A stretch of 64,000 nt of DNA from Helianthus annuus (taxonomy: Eukaryota > Streptophyta > Magnoliopsida > Asterales > Asteraceae): positions 83,705,267 through 83,769,266 of the forward strand of contig NC_035433.2 of NCBI RefSeq assembly GCF_002127325.2, written 5' to 3'. The position numbers and the translations under genes are program-made. A model generated the notes under the pieces. The model was not told the origin of the DNA, searched no databases, and saw only the letters and a list, made by a program, of their open reading frames with translations. Position 1 is the first letter of the stretch. Every line of letters begins with the position of its first letter. Below are positions 1-11,172 of the stretch, one piece after another.

Positions 1-18
1 AAGGTTCGAGTTGTCACA
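1..18 (-). repeat. E1 3' LTR, first 18 bp only
   Basis: Reverse complement starts TGTGACAACTCGAACC, the same as the start of the 5' LTR at 5847. The rest of this LTR is outside the window. Confidence 0.9.
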
Positions 19-159
19 TTATCCCCAACTAATTGGAAATTTCGTCCCGAAATTTGGTATGCACTCACTGAGGAAGCTAGGTAAGTTCAATCGTTCACTG
101 GTTTTTCCTGGGGTGTCACATCCTCCCCCCGTTGATCTGGAATTTCGTCCCGAAATTCC
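19..159 (-). promoter_or_regulatory. E1 duplicated hairpin-polypurine-TGTGACA module (3' end of element)
   Basis: Two stem-loops with the same core lie at 139-159 (arms GGAATTTCG and CGAAATTCC) and 37-55 (arms AAATTTCG and CGAAATTT), each with a three-base loop. Each is followed on the minus strand by exactly 18 nt containing a G-rich tract and then by TGTGACA (120-114 and 18-12). The copy next to the LTR is the true polypurine tract (TTGGGGATAA on the minus strand). The inner copy overlaps the end of pol. E2 and E4 have the same arrangement. Confidence 0.8.
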
Positions 160-1970
160 GAAGTAGTAGCTTCAGCCTCAGTAGTGGTTGTATTTGTTTC
201 GAATAACTGGGGTACTTTTCTGTCATCCTGTCTTCGCGTTCCCAGGTGTACTCTGGGCCACGTTGGAGTTCCAACGAACTCGAACAAGAGGGATTCTCTT
301 GTGTTTGAGGACCTTCACATCCTGGTCCGTGATTTCAACTGGTTTCCCGACGAACTGCAACCGCTCGTCGATAGTTCGATACCTGAAAGACATTGTGAAC
401 TGCCCCGAGTTCAGCTGGTAGGTTCAATCTATAGGCTATCCTGCCTGTACGTTCTATGATCCCGAATGGTCCCCGACCTGATATTCCAATGGCTTTCTAC
501 GCTTGTCCGCGTAGGCTTTCTGACGGTCGCGTGCTGCCGCCATGCGTTGTCGTATCTGTGCAATCTTTTTCCGTGGCGTCCATTACAATCTCTGGACCCG
601 TAATCTGACTATCCCCCACTTCTGCCCAACAAAGAGGTGACCGGCATTTACGCCCGTACAATGCCTCGAATGGAGCGGCTTGTATGCTACTGTGCTCATG
701 TTTAATCGTGAGTCGAATGGTTTGTGCATTGCTTGCCAAAGTTCTGACGTGAATCGTGCATCGCGATCCGAAATGATGGACGTGGGCACCCCGTGCCTCG
801 AACAATCTTCTTTAAGATAGATGTCTGCGAGAGTGGAGAACTTGTCCGTTTCCTTAATCGGTAGGAAGTGTGCAGACTTGGTGAGTCGATCCACGATCAC
901 CCATATGGTATCGTTCCCATGCTGGGATCGAGGTAGGCCTGTAACGAAATCCATGGAAATTTCTTCCCATTTCCACTGAGGTATCTTAAGCTGCTGAAGT
1001 GGGCCCGTTGGTTTCTGGTATTCAACCTTGACTCTTGCACAGGTCAAGCGTTTTCCAACGTGCGTAGCGATGTGGGCCTTCATACTAGGCCACCAATAGA
1101 TAGTGCTGATGTCGTAATACGTTTTATCCGACCCTGGATGTACTGAGTAGTGAGACTTGTGAGCTTCATCCATCACAAGTTCGCGTAGACCGCCATAAAG
1201 TGGGACCCAAATACGCCCCGTTACACAGTAGGCGCCGTCTGCCTTCTGTCCTAATCGTTGTCGTGAGCCGCGTAAGGCATTCAGCCTTGACGTTTTCGGG
1301 CTTCTGTGCTTCTATCTGAGCAGTTCGTATCTGTGCTGGAAGGCTAGACTGACTCGTAAGCTGTAGTGCTCGCACGCGCTGTGGTAGAGTGTCCTTCCGA
1401 CTGAGGGCGTCCGCCACCACTTTGGCCTTGCCTGGATGGTACTTGATGGCGCATTCGTAGTCGCTAAGTAGTTCAACCCATCGTCGTTGACGCATGTTCA
1501 AATCCTTCTGCTCAAGAATATGCTCGAGACTCCTGTGATCGGTGTAAATCGTGCACCTGGTACCGTACAGGTAGTGTCGCCATATCTTAAGCGCGAACAC
1601 ATCAGCTCCCAGCTCTAAATCGTACGTTGTGTAGTTGTGTTCGTGAATCTTGGGTTGACGAGAGGCGAAAGCGATAACCTTGTCGCGCTGAAAAGCAGTC
1701 TCCTGGGGCTCTCCCAGCAATAGGTGACACCCTTCTGTGTCAGTAACATAAGTGGCTGAGCAATCTTCGAGAAATCCTTGGTAAACCGTCTGTAGCTCGT
1801 GGTGCAGGCCAGTTTCTGGTTGAGTCTACCTTGGATGGATCGACATGGATCCCATCCCTGTTCACTACGCGGCCTAAGAAGTGGACTTCACGAATACTAT
1901 GACGAACTTGTCTAGGTAGGGTCTGCACACCCTATTCATAAGGTCCTTAAATACGGCAGGAGCGTTCAAA
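87..1970 (-). pseudogene. E1 pol remnant: RT fragment, RNase H, integrase, chromodomain (broken)
   Basis: Minus-strand homology to E2 pol starts near 1970 within RT (the stretch before the catalytic box). It then jumps across a deletion that removes the IDD catalytic motif and rejoins at the segment reading [14 protein letters not shown] second deletion near 1700 removes the start of RNase H including its first Asp. The integrase keeps the first two catalytic Asp regions (DFVTGLP and SDRDARF), but a deletion near 700 removes the segment carrying the catalytic Glu. The first Cys of the integrase zinc finger is Arg (KRLTC). The chromodomain is frameshifted near 240-300. It cannot encode a working polymerase or integrase. 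Confidence 0.88.
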
Positions 1971-2111
1971 TAATATCAAACCATCCTTCAAAGCAAACAT
2001 AAGGTATAGTAATTAAAATAATCCATAAAACCCAGTACGATTCATGTTCAAACCAAACTTTGTTCGAGTAACAGAAACATAATAAAGGAAATCCCAAAAC
2101 GAGTTATAAGT
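1971..2111. other. Unrecognised filler between E1 gag and pol remnants
   Basis: This A/T-rich stretch of about 140 bp replaces the protease and N-terminal RT regions found in E2. It has no long reading frame and no similarity I can see to E2 or E4. It may be filler from the deletion repair or diverged element sequence. Confidence 0.5.
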
Positions 2112-3395
2112 TCAAACAGCGTCTCCTTGTCCTAGCATGAAAGCTCGACCCCTTGCCTCGTTGCCATTGTTGTTGTTGTTGCTCCCATTGCCCTGGTTAT
2201 TATTGTTGTTCAGATTCTGGTTCAACTGTGGACAATCGCGCTTGTAATGACCTTCTGCCCCACACTGGAAACATCCCCGATTTCCACGCTGTGGCTGCTG
2301 CTGCTGTGGGTTCTGAGGAACTGGTGGTGGAAGTTGCTGATTCTGGTTTGCAGGTCGTGAGCTCCTGCAATCTTTGGCTTCGTGCCCTATCTTGAAACAT
2401 CTCTGGCAACGTTCCTTGCGACACCTTCCACTGTGGTGCTTGTTACACTTGTTACATAGTGGGTGTACTCCCCTGTATCCACCCTGCTCCTGACTGCCAG
2501 ATGACTGCTGACTCGGATTCTGGTAGTCATTCGTTCTGCGCTGCTGTGCTTGAGACTGATCGGAATCCCCATCCCATTTCCGTTTGTTGTCGCCGAGTGT
2601 AGCAGAAGTAGCAGCTGGAGTGACTGTAGCAGTAGCGTTGACACGCTTAGGCAGTTTATTCTGATCCACTGCCTGGTCGGTAATGCGATGAGCGAGGCGC
2701 TGAATTTCCTGAATGTTTTCGAGGTTAGCCGACGTCACGTGGCTCTGAATCTCTGGCGCCAATCCCTTGAGATACAACTCAATGCGCTTGTAGGGAGGGT
2801 CCACCATAGTTGGACATAGCACGGCCAGCTCGTTTGACCGTTTGGTATACGCTTCGATCTCTGACCCAATCATTTTCAGATTATACAGCTCGTCTTCCAG
2901 CTTGTGAATGTCTTCACGCGTGCAATACTCACGCTTGATGAGTTCCTTAAAATCGTTCCATGGGGTGGCGTTAGCAGCTGCCAACCCTAAGATTTGAACT
3001 TGGGCGTTCCACCAAGTTAGTGCTATTCCCTCCAAGGTGCCGGTGGCAAACTTGACCTTGCGAGCCTCAGGGCACTCGCACATCTCGAATACTGATTCTA
3101 GCTTCTCGAACCAGTGGAGGAGTCCAACCGCTCCTTCTGTGCCGCTGAAAGAGTTTGGACGACAGTCCATGAAGTTCTTAAAGGTGCAAACTTGCTGCGC
3201 TGGTTGACCTATTGTGTATGAATAGGGCAAAGTTTAAATACAAGGGCTAGCTTAGGAACGTAGGATCTAAAGATCCTAGTGTAAGTTATGACTACAGGGT
3301 ATACTACCTGCTTGAGCAGCTGCAAGTGCCGCAGCAACTTGAGCTTGAACGAGAGCCTCTAACTGGGCTTGAGTCATGTTAATCCTTCCAGACAT
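2112..3395 (-). CDS. gag: E1 gag polyprotein, two exons, ends at its own stop
   Basis: Exon 1 is 3395-3308 (ATG at 3395-3393; begins MSGRINMTQAQ) and exon 2 is 3208-2112, joined over a 99-bp phase-1 GT-AG intron. The protein has the retrotransposon gag (capsid-like) domain, with the signature CTFKNFMDCRP and ALTWWNAQ, then a Gln/Asn-rich linker. Zinc knuckles read CQRCFKIGHEAKDC and [14 protein letters not shown], with an additional Cys pair CNKC before them. It stops at 2112 after GRAFMLGQGDAV, where E2 continues in frame into protease. The result is a gag-only product able to bind RNA and assemble particles if expressed. A start at the in-frame methionine codon inside the intron is less likely because the exon 1 peptide is conserved in E2 and E4. 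Confidence 0.8.
3209..3307 (-). other. Phase-1 intron in E1 gag (99 bp)
   Basis: Minus-strand donor GCAG|GTAGTA and acceptor CACAATAG|GTCAAC restore the same frame and the same Gly-Gln junction as in E2. The intron contains the hairpin AGGATC-TTTA-GATCCT, conserved in E2's intron. Confidence 0.72.
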
Positions 3396-3691
3396 GATCT
3401 TCATAGTAAGAGTAACGTAAATGAGAGTGGGTCGCGAGTAGGGCGATGACAGAGAAGTGTAAGCACGTAGGTGTTCTCATGTAACAAAGTCATGTGTATC
3501 TAAACGTAATGCGAGCAAAGTTCTAAGCAGTTCTAGCAAACAGGCAATAGCATAAACCTTATTACCTAGGATGTCGAGTCTTGCACGTGGAGCGAAGCGT
3601 CGTTGTGGATCGTTGAGAGCACTGTTCTGGTTATAGTCTGGTTTTAATAAAAACGTTTTCCCATATTAAAACCTAGTTCTCTATAACCAAT

Positions 3692-3704
3692 GGCTCTGAT
3701 ACCA
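3692..3704 (-). promoter_or_regulatory. E1 primer binding site (initiator tRNA-Met)
   Basis: Minus strand TGGTATCAGAGCC, complementary to the 3' end of plant initiator tRNA-Met, begins 4 bases inside the 5' LTR edge (LTR ends at 3709). The leader between here and the gag ATG (3396-3691) has no coding content I can recognise. Confidence 0.93.
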
Positions 3705-3941
3705 ATCTGTCACACCCCCAAAATCCACCTGCGGAGTATCACCGCTTGGAGGCGTGACATGACCAGGATCCTAACCACCAATCATATTGAACATGTAATA
3801 TAGTTAAGTATAGCGGAAGCATTTTAAGTAACCCAAACAATAGCATGCATGATTTATCATAAGTGTTGAAATATCATTCACGACCCTTTGCCCACAACGA
3901 CCTGCTCCTCCCTGTGCAAGCTCCATAATGTACCTAAGGTC

Positions 3942-4442
3942 CTGCAAGGCATGCAGCAAATAATCAACAAACTAGTTGAGCGAGTTCACAGAAAGTAAGT
4001 TCAGTAATGGAGTAGTATAGCAAGCATTGCGTTCGTTTATCTAATCATGCATCGTACTAGTTCGTTCATTGTTCATGTATAGTATTGGTTCGTATCGCGG
4101 GCCATTTCGGCATGTATGCGAAGATTGGGGAAAGTTCTCAAGTATTCTAGACTATGTATATTTGTATCGCGGCCACCCTGGCATGTGTGCGAAGTTTTAG
4201 TATCTATAGTTCGCGGCCTTTCCAAGGCATGTGTGCGAAGATCAGTCATAATATCGCGGCCAACCCCTGGCGTGTATGCGAAGATCAGTTCAATTGGTAT
4301 ACTAGTCTAGCCGTATCTTATCATTCACCACCCTCACCCTGAGGACTCATATCATTATGTTCTGTTAACTAAGTATGTACGTATAGTTTATTCAATCCCA
4401 TTCCCACCCTGGGAACCCCATGCCTTGGCTGTGTGAACTCAC
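3942..4442 (-). other. Predicted intron inside E1 LTR (501 bp)
   Basis: Minus-strand donor CCCAAG|GTGAGTTC is a near-consensus plant 5' splice site, and acceptor GCCTTGCAG|GACC is a consensus 3' site. The same pair occurs in both LTRs of E4. The tandem hairpins fall inside it. Splicing itself is inferred. Confidence 0.5.
4095..4290 (-). repeat. Four tandem hairpin repeats in E1 LTR
   Basis: About 45-bp units each contain, on the minus strand, TTCGCA..., GCC, a G-rich loop, GGC and GCGA. Outer TCGC/GCGA and inner GCC/GGC can pair. Related units occur at the matching place in E4. Confidence 0.7.
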
Positions 4443-4782
4443 CTTGGGTTGCTCGGCAGATACACAAAGAGTACAGGTAGCAAGTAACTGATCAACCACG
4501 TCCTATCATGGTTTATTATGCAAGTCAGGTTCGTATATAGCACGTATAGTCATGGCAAACACGTATGCACGTAAGCAGATAAGAACATAGCATTAACATT
4601 CGTGTGTGATCCAATGTCTAAGCCCAAACTATACCCGGCCCAAACTATAAGAGTCCAACATAAAGGTCTCGGCCCAGTCATTCTACGCAGTCCAATAGCA
4701 GATATGAAAACAGTCCAATTATCCGGCCCAATTAGCTGGGCTCGTGTCAGTGTGTAAGTCCAATCATGTGCACGTGCATGGT

Positions 4783-4990
4783 CTCGACTCGCAACAGAGA
4801 TTACGAGTCGCAACCGGGATCTCGAGTCACCTCAGGAGATTACGAGTCGCAACAGTAGGTTGCGAGTCGCAATGGCTGGTCTCGGCTCATCATGGTCCGG
4901 TTACGAGTCGCAACGGGACTCGCAACCATGGTTCCGGCTAATGCTGTTGTGGTCTCGAGTCGAGACTATGGTTTCGAGTCGCAATCCCAT
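4783..4990 (-). repeat. Iterated GAGTCGCAAC-type motif in E1 LTR
   Basis: About ten degenerate copies of (T/C)GAGTCGCAAC or CTCGAGTC(G/A) lie at 10-30 bp spacing. E2's LTR has the same motif in the opposite display (GACTCGCAACC). Confidence 0.7.
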
Positions 4991-5480
4991 GTAACAGTTT
5001 CCATAATTCTTAGTAACAACCCTCCGTAATATCAGCAAACAATTAGGCAATTCCAATAGCAAATCAATTCAGCCATTATCATCAGTTTCGTATTATCATC
5101 AACATGTTCATACCATTATGACTATCAAGAACCATCATCAAAAATAATTAACAGTTACAACCGTAGCACCCTAGTGATCATATAGTAATCATGCCGACAT
5201 CATCATGAACTCATTCAGTAACAATAATTTATATGCTAGCAAGAACCACTATGCGATATAATATTCTGTTCACAAAATCACTAACAACAATCATGTTTAA
5301 TCTTCTTATTCATACCACACAAATATCATGCAAGAAACATCATCAAACATGAATTCATATAACATCATGTATAAACAACCAACCATAAACACTAACCGAT
5401 TCTAGAGTGTGCACGAGGGATGATCCGATTACAAGAAACTTCAAGACTTGAGAGGGTCGACTGCCTTGGGTTCCGATCGA

Positions 5481-5563
5481 GAGAGAGAGAGCGTTTGGTG
5501 TGTGTGTGTTCTTGATTGCTAAGTTTGTAAAACTAAAACCCTAGAGGTAATGTGTGTATATAT
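5481..5563 (-). promoter_or_regulatory. E1 LTR core promoter: TATA box with downstream CT tract
   Basis: Minus strand TATA at 5563-5557 is followed 30-80 bp downstream by a pyrimidine CT repeat (5493-5481), an arrangement common in plant promoters. The start site is not visible from sequence. Confidence 0.5.
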
Positions 5564-5847
5564 GCGTGTGAAGGGAAGTGGGCCGAAACTCCCCACTTGG
5601 GCTACCTCATGGTCTCGAGTCCAACCATATGGACCGAGTGGGTTCTTGTAAATGTTTCACTAATCGGTTCAAGTAGTAACATATGCAATCACATTAAATC
5701 ACGTAACATGTAACATTCAATCACTCAATATAATCACGAAATCACACAACCGTGTAACACATAACATATCATGTATTCATTCAATTAATAGCGTTCTCGT
5801 TAACACGTATCGTTACACGAAGTAAGTCGAAGGTTCGAGTTGTCACA

Positions 5848-6167
5848 TTTACTCAACTAGTTGTTGACTCGTTACTACATGCTTTGCAGGACCATAGGTA
5901 CTCAGCTGGAGCTTGCATGGAGGAGAGTCGTTGTGGGACACGGATTGCTGCGTGTCATGTTTTATTTGAAAACATTTGAACTTATGTTATAACTCTAAAC
6001 TTATGCTTCCGCTTACAACTTAAACTTTGTTTGTTTGAAACACCAATCGTATTGGTTAAACTTTTATAACTGTCTATATGCTTGTTCAGTATGATTGGTG
6101 GCTGGATCCTGGTCAGTCACGCCTCCAAGCGGTAGTACTCTGCAGGTGGGATTTTGGGGGTGTGACA
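5848..6167 (+). repeat. E2 5' LTR, last 320 bp
   Basis: Near-identical to 13473-13792. It includes the predicted splice acceptor TTTGCAG|GACC near 5889 and ends GGGGGTGTGACA. Confidence 0.93.
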
Positions 6168-6170
6168 GAT

Positions 6171-6183
6171 TGGTATCAGAGCC
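6171..6183 (+). promoter_or_regulatory. E2 primer binding site and leader
   Basis: TGGTATCAGAGCC three bases after the LTR, complementary to initiator tRNA-Met. The untranslated leader continues to 6475 with no recognisable reading frame. Confidence 0.94.
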
Positions 6184-6475
6184 ATTGGTTATAGTGAACT
6201 AGGTTTTAATAAAAGAGAAACGTTTTTGTTAAAGCCAGACTATAACCGGTACAGTGCTCAACGGTCCACAACGACGCTCCACTCCACATGCAAGGCTCGA
6301 CATTCTAGGTGATATGATATGTGTACATAGCCTATTTGCTAGTTACATAGTACATTGCTCATGGTATGCTTGATTAGTATAACTACTGTTGTTTGAACAC
6401 GTGCGTGCTTACCCTATCCTACTATCGTACTTTCGCGAATCTCTCTCACTCGTATTACTCTTGTTATGAAGAAAC

Positions 6476-9400
6476 ATGTCTGGACGCGTTAACATGACAC
6501 AAGCCCAGTTGACCGCACTGATCAACGAACGAGTTGCCGCAGCACTCGCAGCTGCACACGCAGGAGGTATATCATGCAGTCCGAAATTGTTCTAGGATCA
6601 TTTGGATCCTACTCTCGTGAACCAACCTTTGTGTTAACCTCTGTCTTTCTTTCACCTACCTTAGGTCAATACGCTCAGGCACCGGTGTGCACTTTTAAGA
6701 CCTTTATGGACTGTCGACCCACTACTTTTAGCGGAACTGAAGGAGCAGTAGGTCTCCTACACTGGTTTGAGAAACTGGAATCTGTGTTCGAAATGTGTGA
6801 ATGCCCTGAAGCGCGCAGGGTAAAGTATGCTACTGGTACTCTCGAGGGTTTGGCCCTCACGTGGTGGAATGCTCAAGTGCAAATGCTGGGGTTGGTTGCT
6901 GCCAACGCCACCCCATGGGAAACTTTCAAGGAAATGGTCAAGGAGGAATACTGCAGTCGCGACGACATTCATAAGCTGGAAGATGAGTTCTACAATCTCA
7001 AGATGACGGGGTCAGAGATTGAGGCGTACACTAAGAGATCGCATGAGCTTGCCTTGTTGTGTCCTACTATGGTGGATCCTCCCTACAAGCGAATTGAACT
7101 CTATCTCAAGGGCTTGGTGCCAGAGATCCAAAGTCATGTGACTTCAGCAAACTTGACTACTATTCAGCAGGTTGTTCAGTTGGCTCACCGTCTCACCGAC
7201 CAAGCGGTGGAGCAGAACAAGTTACCAAAGCGTATAGGTGCTGCAACTACTTCTGGTACTTCTAGTGGGGACAAACGGAAATGGGATAGAACTTCAAGCA
7301 AGGGTTCAACTTCTGTGCAATCTCAGTCTCAGCAGAGAAAGACTGACGACCACAAGAGCCCCAGTCAGCAGTCGTCAGGTGGTCAAAGTCATGGTGGGTA
7401 CAAGGGGAATCACCCCAAATGCAATCGTTGCAACCTACACCACAGTGGGCCATGCAGCAGGGGCAACTGTCATCGGTGCAACAAGCCTGGTCATGTTGCA
7501 AAGGATTGCAGGAGCGCATACCCCGCCAATCAGAATCGTCAGCAACCTCAGCAGAACCAGCGACAGCAGCAGGGTAACAACAAAGGGTGCTTTCAGTGTG
7601 GAGCTGAAGGCCACTTCAAGAAAGATTGTCCCCAACTGAACCAGAACAACAACAACAACAATCAGGGGAATGGTAACAATGGGAACAACAACAATGGTGC
7701 TAGGGGACGAGTGTTCGTGATCGGTCAAGGTGAAGCAAGGAATGATCCCAACGTTGTGACGGGTAAGTTCCTTCTCGAGGACTTTTATGTTACAGTCTTA
7801 TTTGATTCGGGTGCCGATACTAGCTATGTGTCACTAGAAGTTAGTAAAATGCTTAAGCGTATTCCAACACCCCTGAGCGACAAGCACACTGTAGAGCTAG
7901 CTAATGGTAAGAATTTGGAAGCTTCTCACGTAGTCAAGGGTTGCAAGCTTATTCTCGCTAACCAGACCTTCTCTATTGACCTTATTCCTATCGTCTTGGG
8001 TAGTTTCGACGTTGTCATTGGGATGGATTGGTTATCCCAACACCGAGCAGAGATTCTTTGCAACGAGAAGATCGTTCGTATCCCTGGTGTAGGTAGTGAA
8101 CCTCTCATGATTCGTGGCGACAAGAGGAGTGCCGTTGAGAACATTATCTCTCTTCTTAAAGCCCAGAAATGCTTGCGAAAGGGCCACCCTGCAGTCTTGG
8201 CTCTAGTTACTGATACCGCAGAGAAAGAGAAGAAGCTAGAAGATTTTCCAGTTGTACGTGACTATCCTGAGGTATTCCCTGAGGAATTACCTGGTCTTCC
8301 ACCCCATCGCCAAGTCGAGTTTCAGACTGAACTAGCTCCTGGAGCTGCGCCTATAGCACGTGCACCTTATCGTTTAGCGCCATCAGAGTTGGAGGAACTC
8401 TCTACGCAACTACAAGAACTCTTGGATAAGGGTTTTATTCGTCCTAGCTCATCGCCTTGGGGAGCTCCAGTACTATTTGTGAAAAAGAAGGATGGTACCT
8501 TCAGAATGTGTATCGACTATCGAGAACTCAACAAGGTAACTGTGAAGAATCGTTATCCTCTACCGCGCATTGACGACTTGTTCGACCAGTTGCAGGGGTC
8601 GAGCTACTATTCAAAGATCGATCTGAGATCGGGATATCACCAGCTGAGAGTTCGGGAAGAGGATGTCTCTAAGACAGCCTTCAGGACTCGATATGGGCAC
8701 TACGAGTTTTTGGTCATGCCGTTTGGACTGACAAACGCACCCGCAGTATTTATGGACTTGATGAACCGAGTGTGCAAGCCTTACCTGGACAAGTTTGTTA
8801 TAGTCTTCATCGACGACATCCTGATCTATTCTAAGAGCAAAGAGGAGCACGAACAGCATCTACGGCTTATTCTGGAACTCCTTCGGAAGGAACAACTTTA
8901 CGCAAAGTTTTCGAAATGCGACTTCTGGCTTCGCGAAGTCCATTTCTTAGGGCATGTGGTGAACAAGGATGGGATTCACGTTGATCCATCCAAAGTGGAC
9001 TCTATTAAGAACTGGCCTGCACCTCGTACACCAAAGGAAATTCGCCAATTCTTGGGATTGGCAGGCTACTACAGGAGGTTCATTAAGGATTTTTCTAAGA
9101 TCGCACAGCCTCTCACTCTACTAACGCAGAAGGGCGTTGTTTATCATTGGGGAAATGCACAAGAGTTAGCTTTTCAGCACCTAAAGGATAGACTTTGTAG
9201 TGCACCTATCCTTTCACTGCCAGAGGGCACAGACGATTTTGTAGTTTACTGTGATGCATCAATTCAAGGTCTTGGTTGTGTATTGATGCAACGAGATAAA
9301 GTCATAGCCTACGCCTCACGACAACTCAAAGTTCACGAGAAGAACTACACTACGCATGATTTGGAGCTGGGAGCTGTTGTTTTCGCACTTAAGTTATGGC

Positions 9401-11172
9401 GGCACTACCTGTACGGAACCAAGTGCGCCATCTACACCGACCACAGGAGTCTAGAGCACATATTCAAGCAGAAAGAACTGAATATGCGGCAACGACGATG
9501 GGTCGAGCTGCTGAACGACTACGAGTGCTCTATCAGGTATCACCCGGGCAAGGCCAATGTTGTGGCTGACGCCCTCAGTCGAAAGGACACTGCGCCTAAA
9601 CGCGTGAGAGCTCTACAACTCACTATACATTCTAGTCTACCTTCGCAAATACGAGCTGCTCAGATAGAAGCACTAAAACCAGAAAATGTTAGAGCTGAAG
9701 CCCTACGCGGGTCAAGACAACGCTTAGAACAAAAGGAAGACGGTGCTTACTACGTAACAGGACGCATTTGGGTCCCACTCTATGGCGACTTACGAGAACT
9801 TGTGATGGATGAAGCGCACAAATCTCGCTACTCGGTACACCCTGGTTCGGACAAGATGTACCACGATATTAAAACTACGTATTGGTGGCCTAGCATGAAG
9901 GCCCACATAGCAACCTACGTCAGCAAGTGTTTGACTTGTGCGCGAGTCAAGACGGAATATCAGAAACCCTCAGGCCTACTCCAACAACCGGAGATACCAC
10001 AATGGAAATGGGAGCAGATTTCCATGGATTTCGTTACTGGCCTACCTAGATCACAGCGCGGAAATGATACTATCTGGGTGATTGTGGATCGACTCACGAA
10101 ATCCGCACACTTTTTGGCAATTAAGGAGACGGATAAATTCTCCACTTTAGCGGAAATATACCTCAAGGAAGTTGTTTCGAGGCACGGGGTGCCCACTTCT
10201 ATCATCTCTGATCGAGATGCACGTTTTACTTCAGAGCTGTGGCAGGCAATGCACAAGTCTTTTGGCTCACGTCTTGATATGAGCACAGCGTATCACCCAC
10301 AGACGGACGGGCAGTCCGAACGCACTATTCAGACATTAGAAGACATGCTTCGTGCATGTGTAATCGACTTTGGCAACAGCTGGGAAAGGCATCTGCCACT
10401 TGTGGAATTCTCGTATAATAACAGCTACCACACTAGCATTAAAGCTGCTCCGTTTGAGGCATTGTACGGACGTAAATGCCGGTCACCTCTCTGTTGGGCA
10501 GAGGTGGGGGATAGTCAAATCACTGGTCCAGAACATGTGGTAGACACTACTGAGCGGATTGCTCAAATACGACAACGCATGGCGGCCGCTCGAGACCGTC
10601 AGAAGGCCTACGCCGATAAGGGCAGGAAACCACTTGAGCTCCAGGTTGGGGAGCGGGTATTACTCAAGGTTTCACCCTGGAAGGGTGTTGTTCGTTTTGG
10701 TAAACGAGGCAAACTTAACCCACGATACGTTGGACCGTTCGAAATCATTGAGAAAATAGGCAAGGTGGCCTACAGACTGAACTTACCAACAGAACTCGGT
10801 GCAGTTCACAACGTTTTCCATGTGTCGAATCTGAAGAAGTGTCTGTCAGATGAGACCCACGTAGTTCCTCTGAAGGAACTCACGATCGACGAACAGTTGA
10901 AATTCGTCGAAGAACCAGTCGAAATCACGGACCGGGATGTTAAGGTCCTCAAGAGCACTAGAATACCTCTCGTTCGAGTTCGTTGGAACTCACGTCGCGG
11001 CCCAGAGTTCACCTGGGAGCGCGAAGATCGGATGAAACAAAAGTATCCCCAACTGTTTGAGAACAGTACAACCGCTACTGAGGCTGAAGCTACGGAATTT
11101 CGGGACGAAATTCCAGATCAACGGGGGGTGGATGTGACACCCCAGGATAACCGGGAAAACCTTACAACTTGA
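6476..11172 (+). CDS. gag-pol: E2 gag-pol polyprotein, intact (exons 6476-6566 and 6665-11172)
   Basis: Spliced length is 1532 residues with no stop. The first ATG ([11 protein letters not shown]) is chosen because the exon 1 peptide is conserved in E1 and E4. Domains: gag capsid-like about 37-210; zinc knuckles CCHC at 299-312 and 339-352, preceded by a Cys pair at 283/286; aspartic protease with DSGA at 411; RT with YRELNKV and catalytic FIDD at 745-748; RNase H with YCDAS (Asp 894); integrase with an intact HHCC finger (KCLTC) and D1152, D1213, E1249 (35 residues between the last two); C-terminal chromodomain about 1446-1497 ([19 protein letters not shown]). It copies the element RNA to DNA and integrates it; the chromodomain usually targets heterochromatin. 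Gag and pol share one frame, so gag excess must come from processing or splicing control. Confidence 0.93.
6567..6664 (+). other. Phase-1 intron in E2 gag (98 bp)
   Basis: Donor GGAG|GTATAT and acceptor with a strong pyrimidine tract, CACCTACCTTAG|GTCAAT. Without splicing the frame from ATG 6476 meets TAG soon after 6590. With splicing the exons join in frame. An intron hairpin with arms AGGATC and GATCCT lies at 6594-6610. Confidence 0.78.

Larger units (their letters stand above)
1..5847 (-). mobile_element. Ty3/gypsy LTR retrotransposon E1 (Tekay-like), defective, runs off left edge
   Basis: Read on the minus strand, the element runs from its 5' LTR (5847 down to 3709) through a PBS, a spliced gag, a gap where protease and most RT are missing, broken RNase H and integrase pieces, two hairpin/polypurine modules, and the first 18 bp of the 3' LTR at the window edge. 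LTR ends are TGTGACA...TGTGACA. It sits in the 5' LTR of E2 in opposite orientation: E2's LTR resumes at 5848. The other target-site copy lies outside the window, so the TSD cannot be checked. Lineage call rests on the chromodomain remnant and LTRs above 2 kb. Confidence 0.92.
3709..5847 (-). repeat. E1 5' LTR (2139 bp)
   Basis: Bounded by TGTGACA at 5847 and TGTGACA at 3709 (minus strand). It carries a TATA box near 5560, a cluster of CpG motifs at 4783-4990, four hairpin repeats at 4095-4290 and predicted splice sites at 4442 and 3942. The hairpins match E4's type while the GAGTCGCAAC motifs match E2's, so the LTR looks mosaic. There is no coding sequence. Confidence 0.92.

Noticed and set aside
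7238..7639. Overlapping plus-strand open frame inside E2 gag
   Set aside because: It lies in another frame of an intact polyprotein with low-complexity residues and no recognisable domain.
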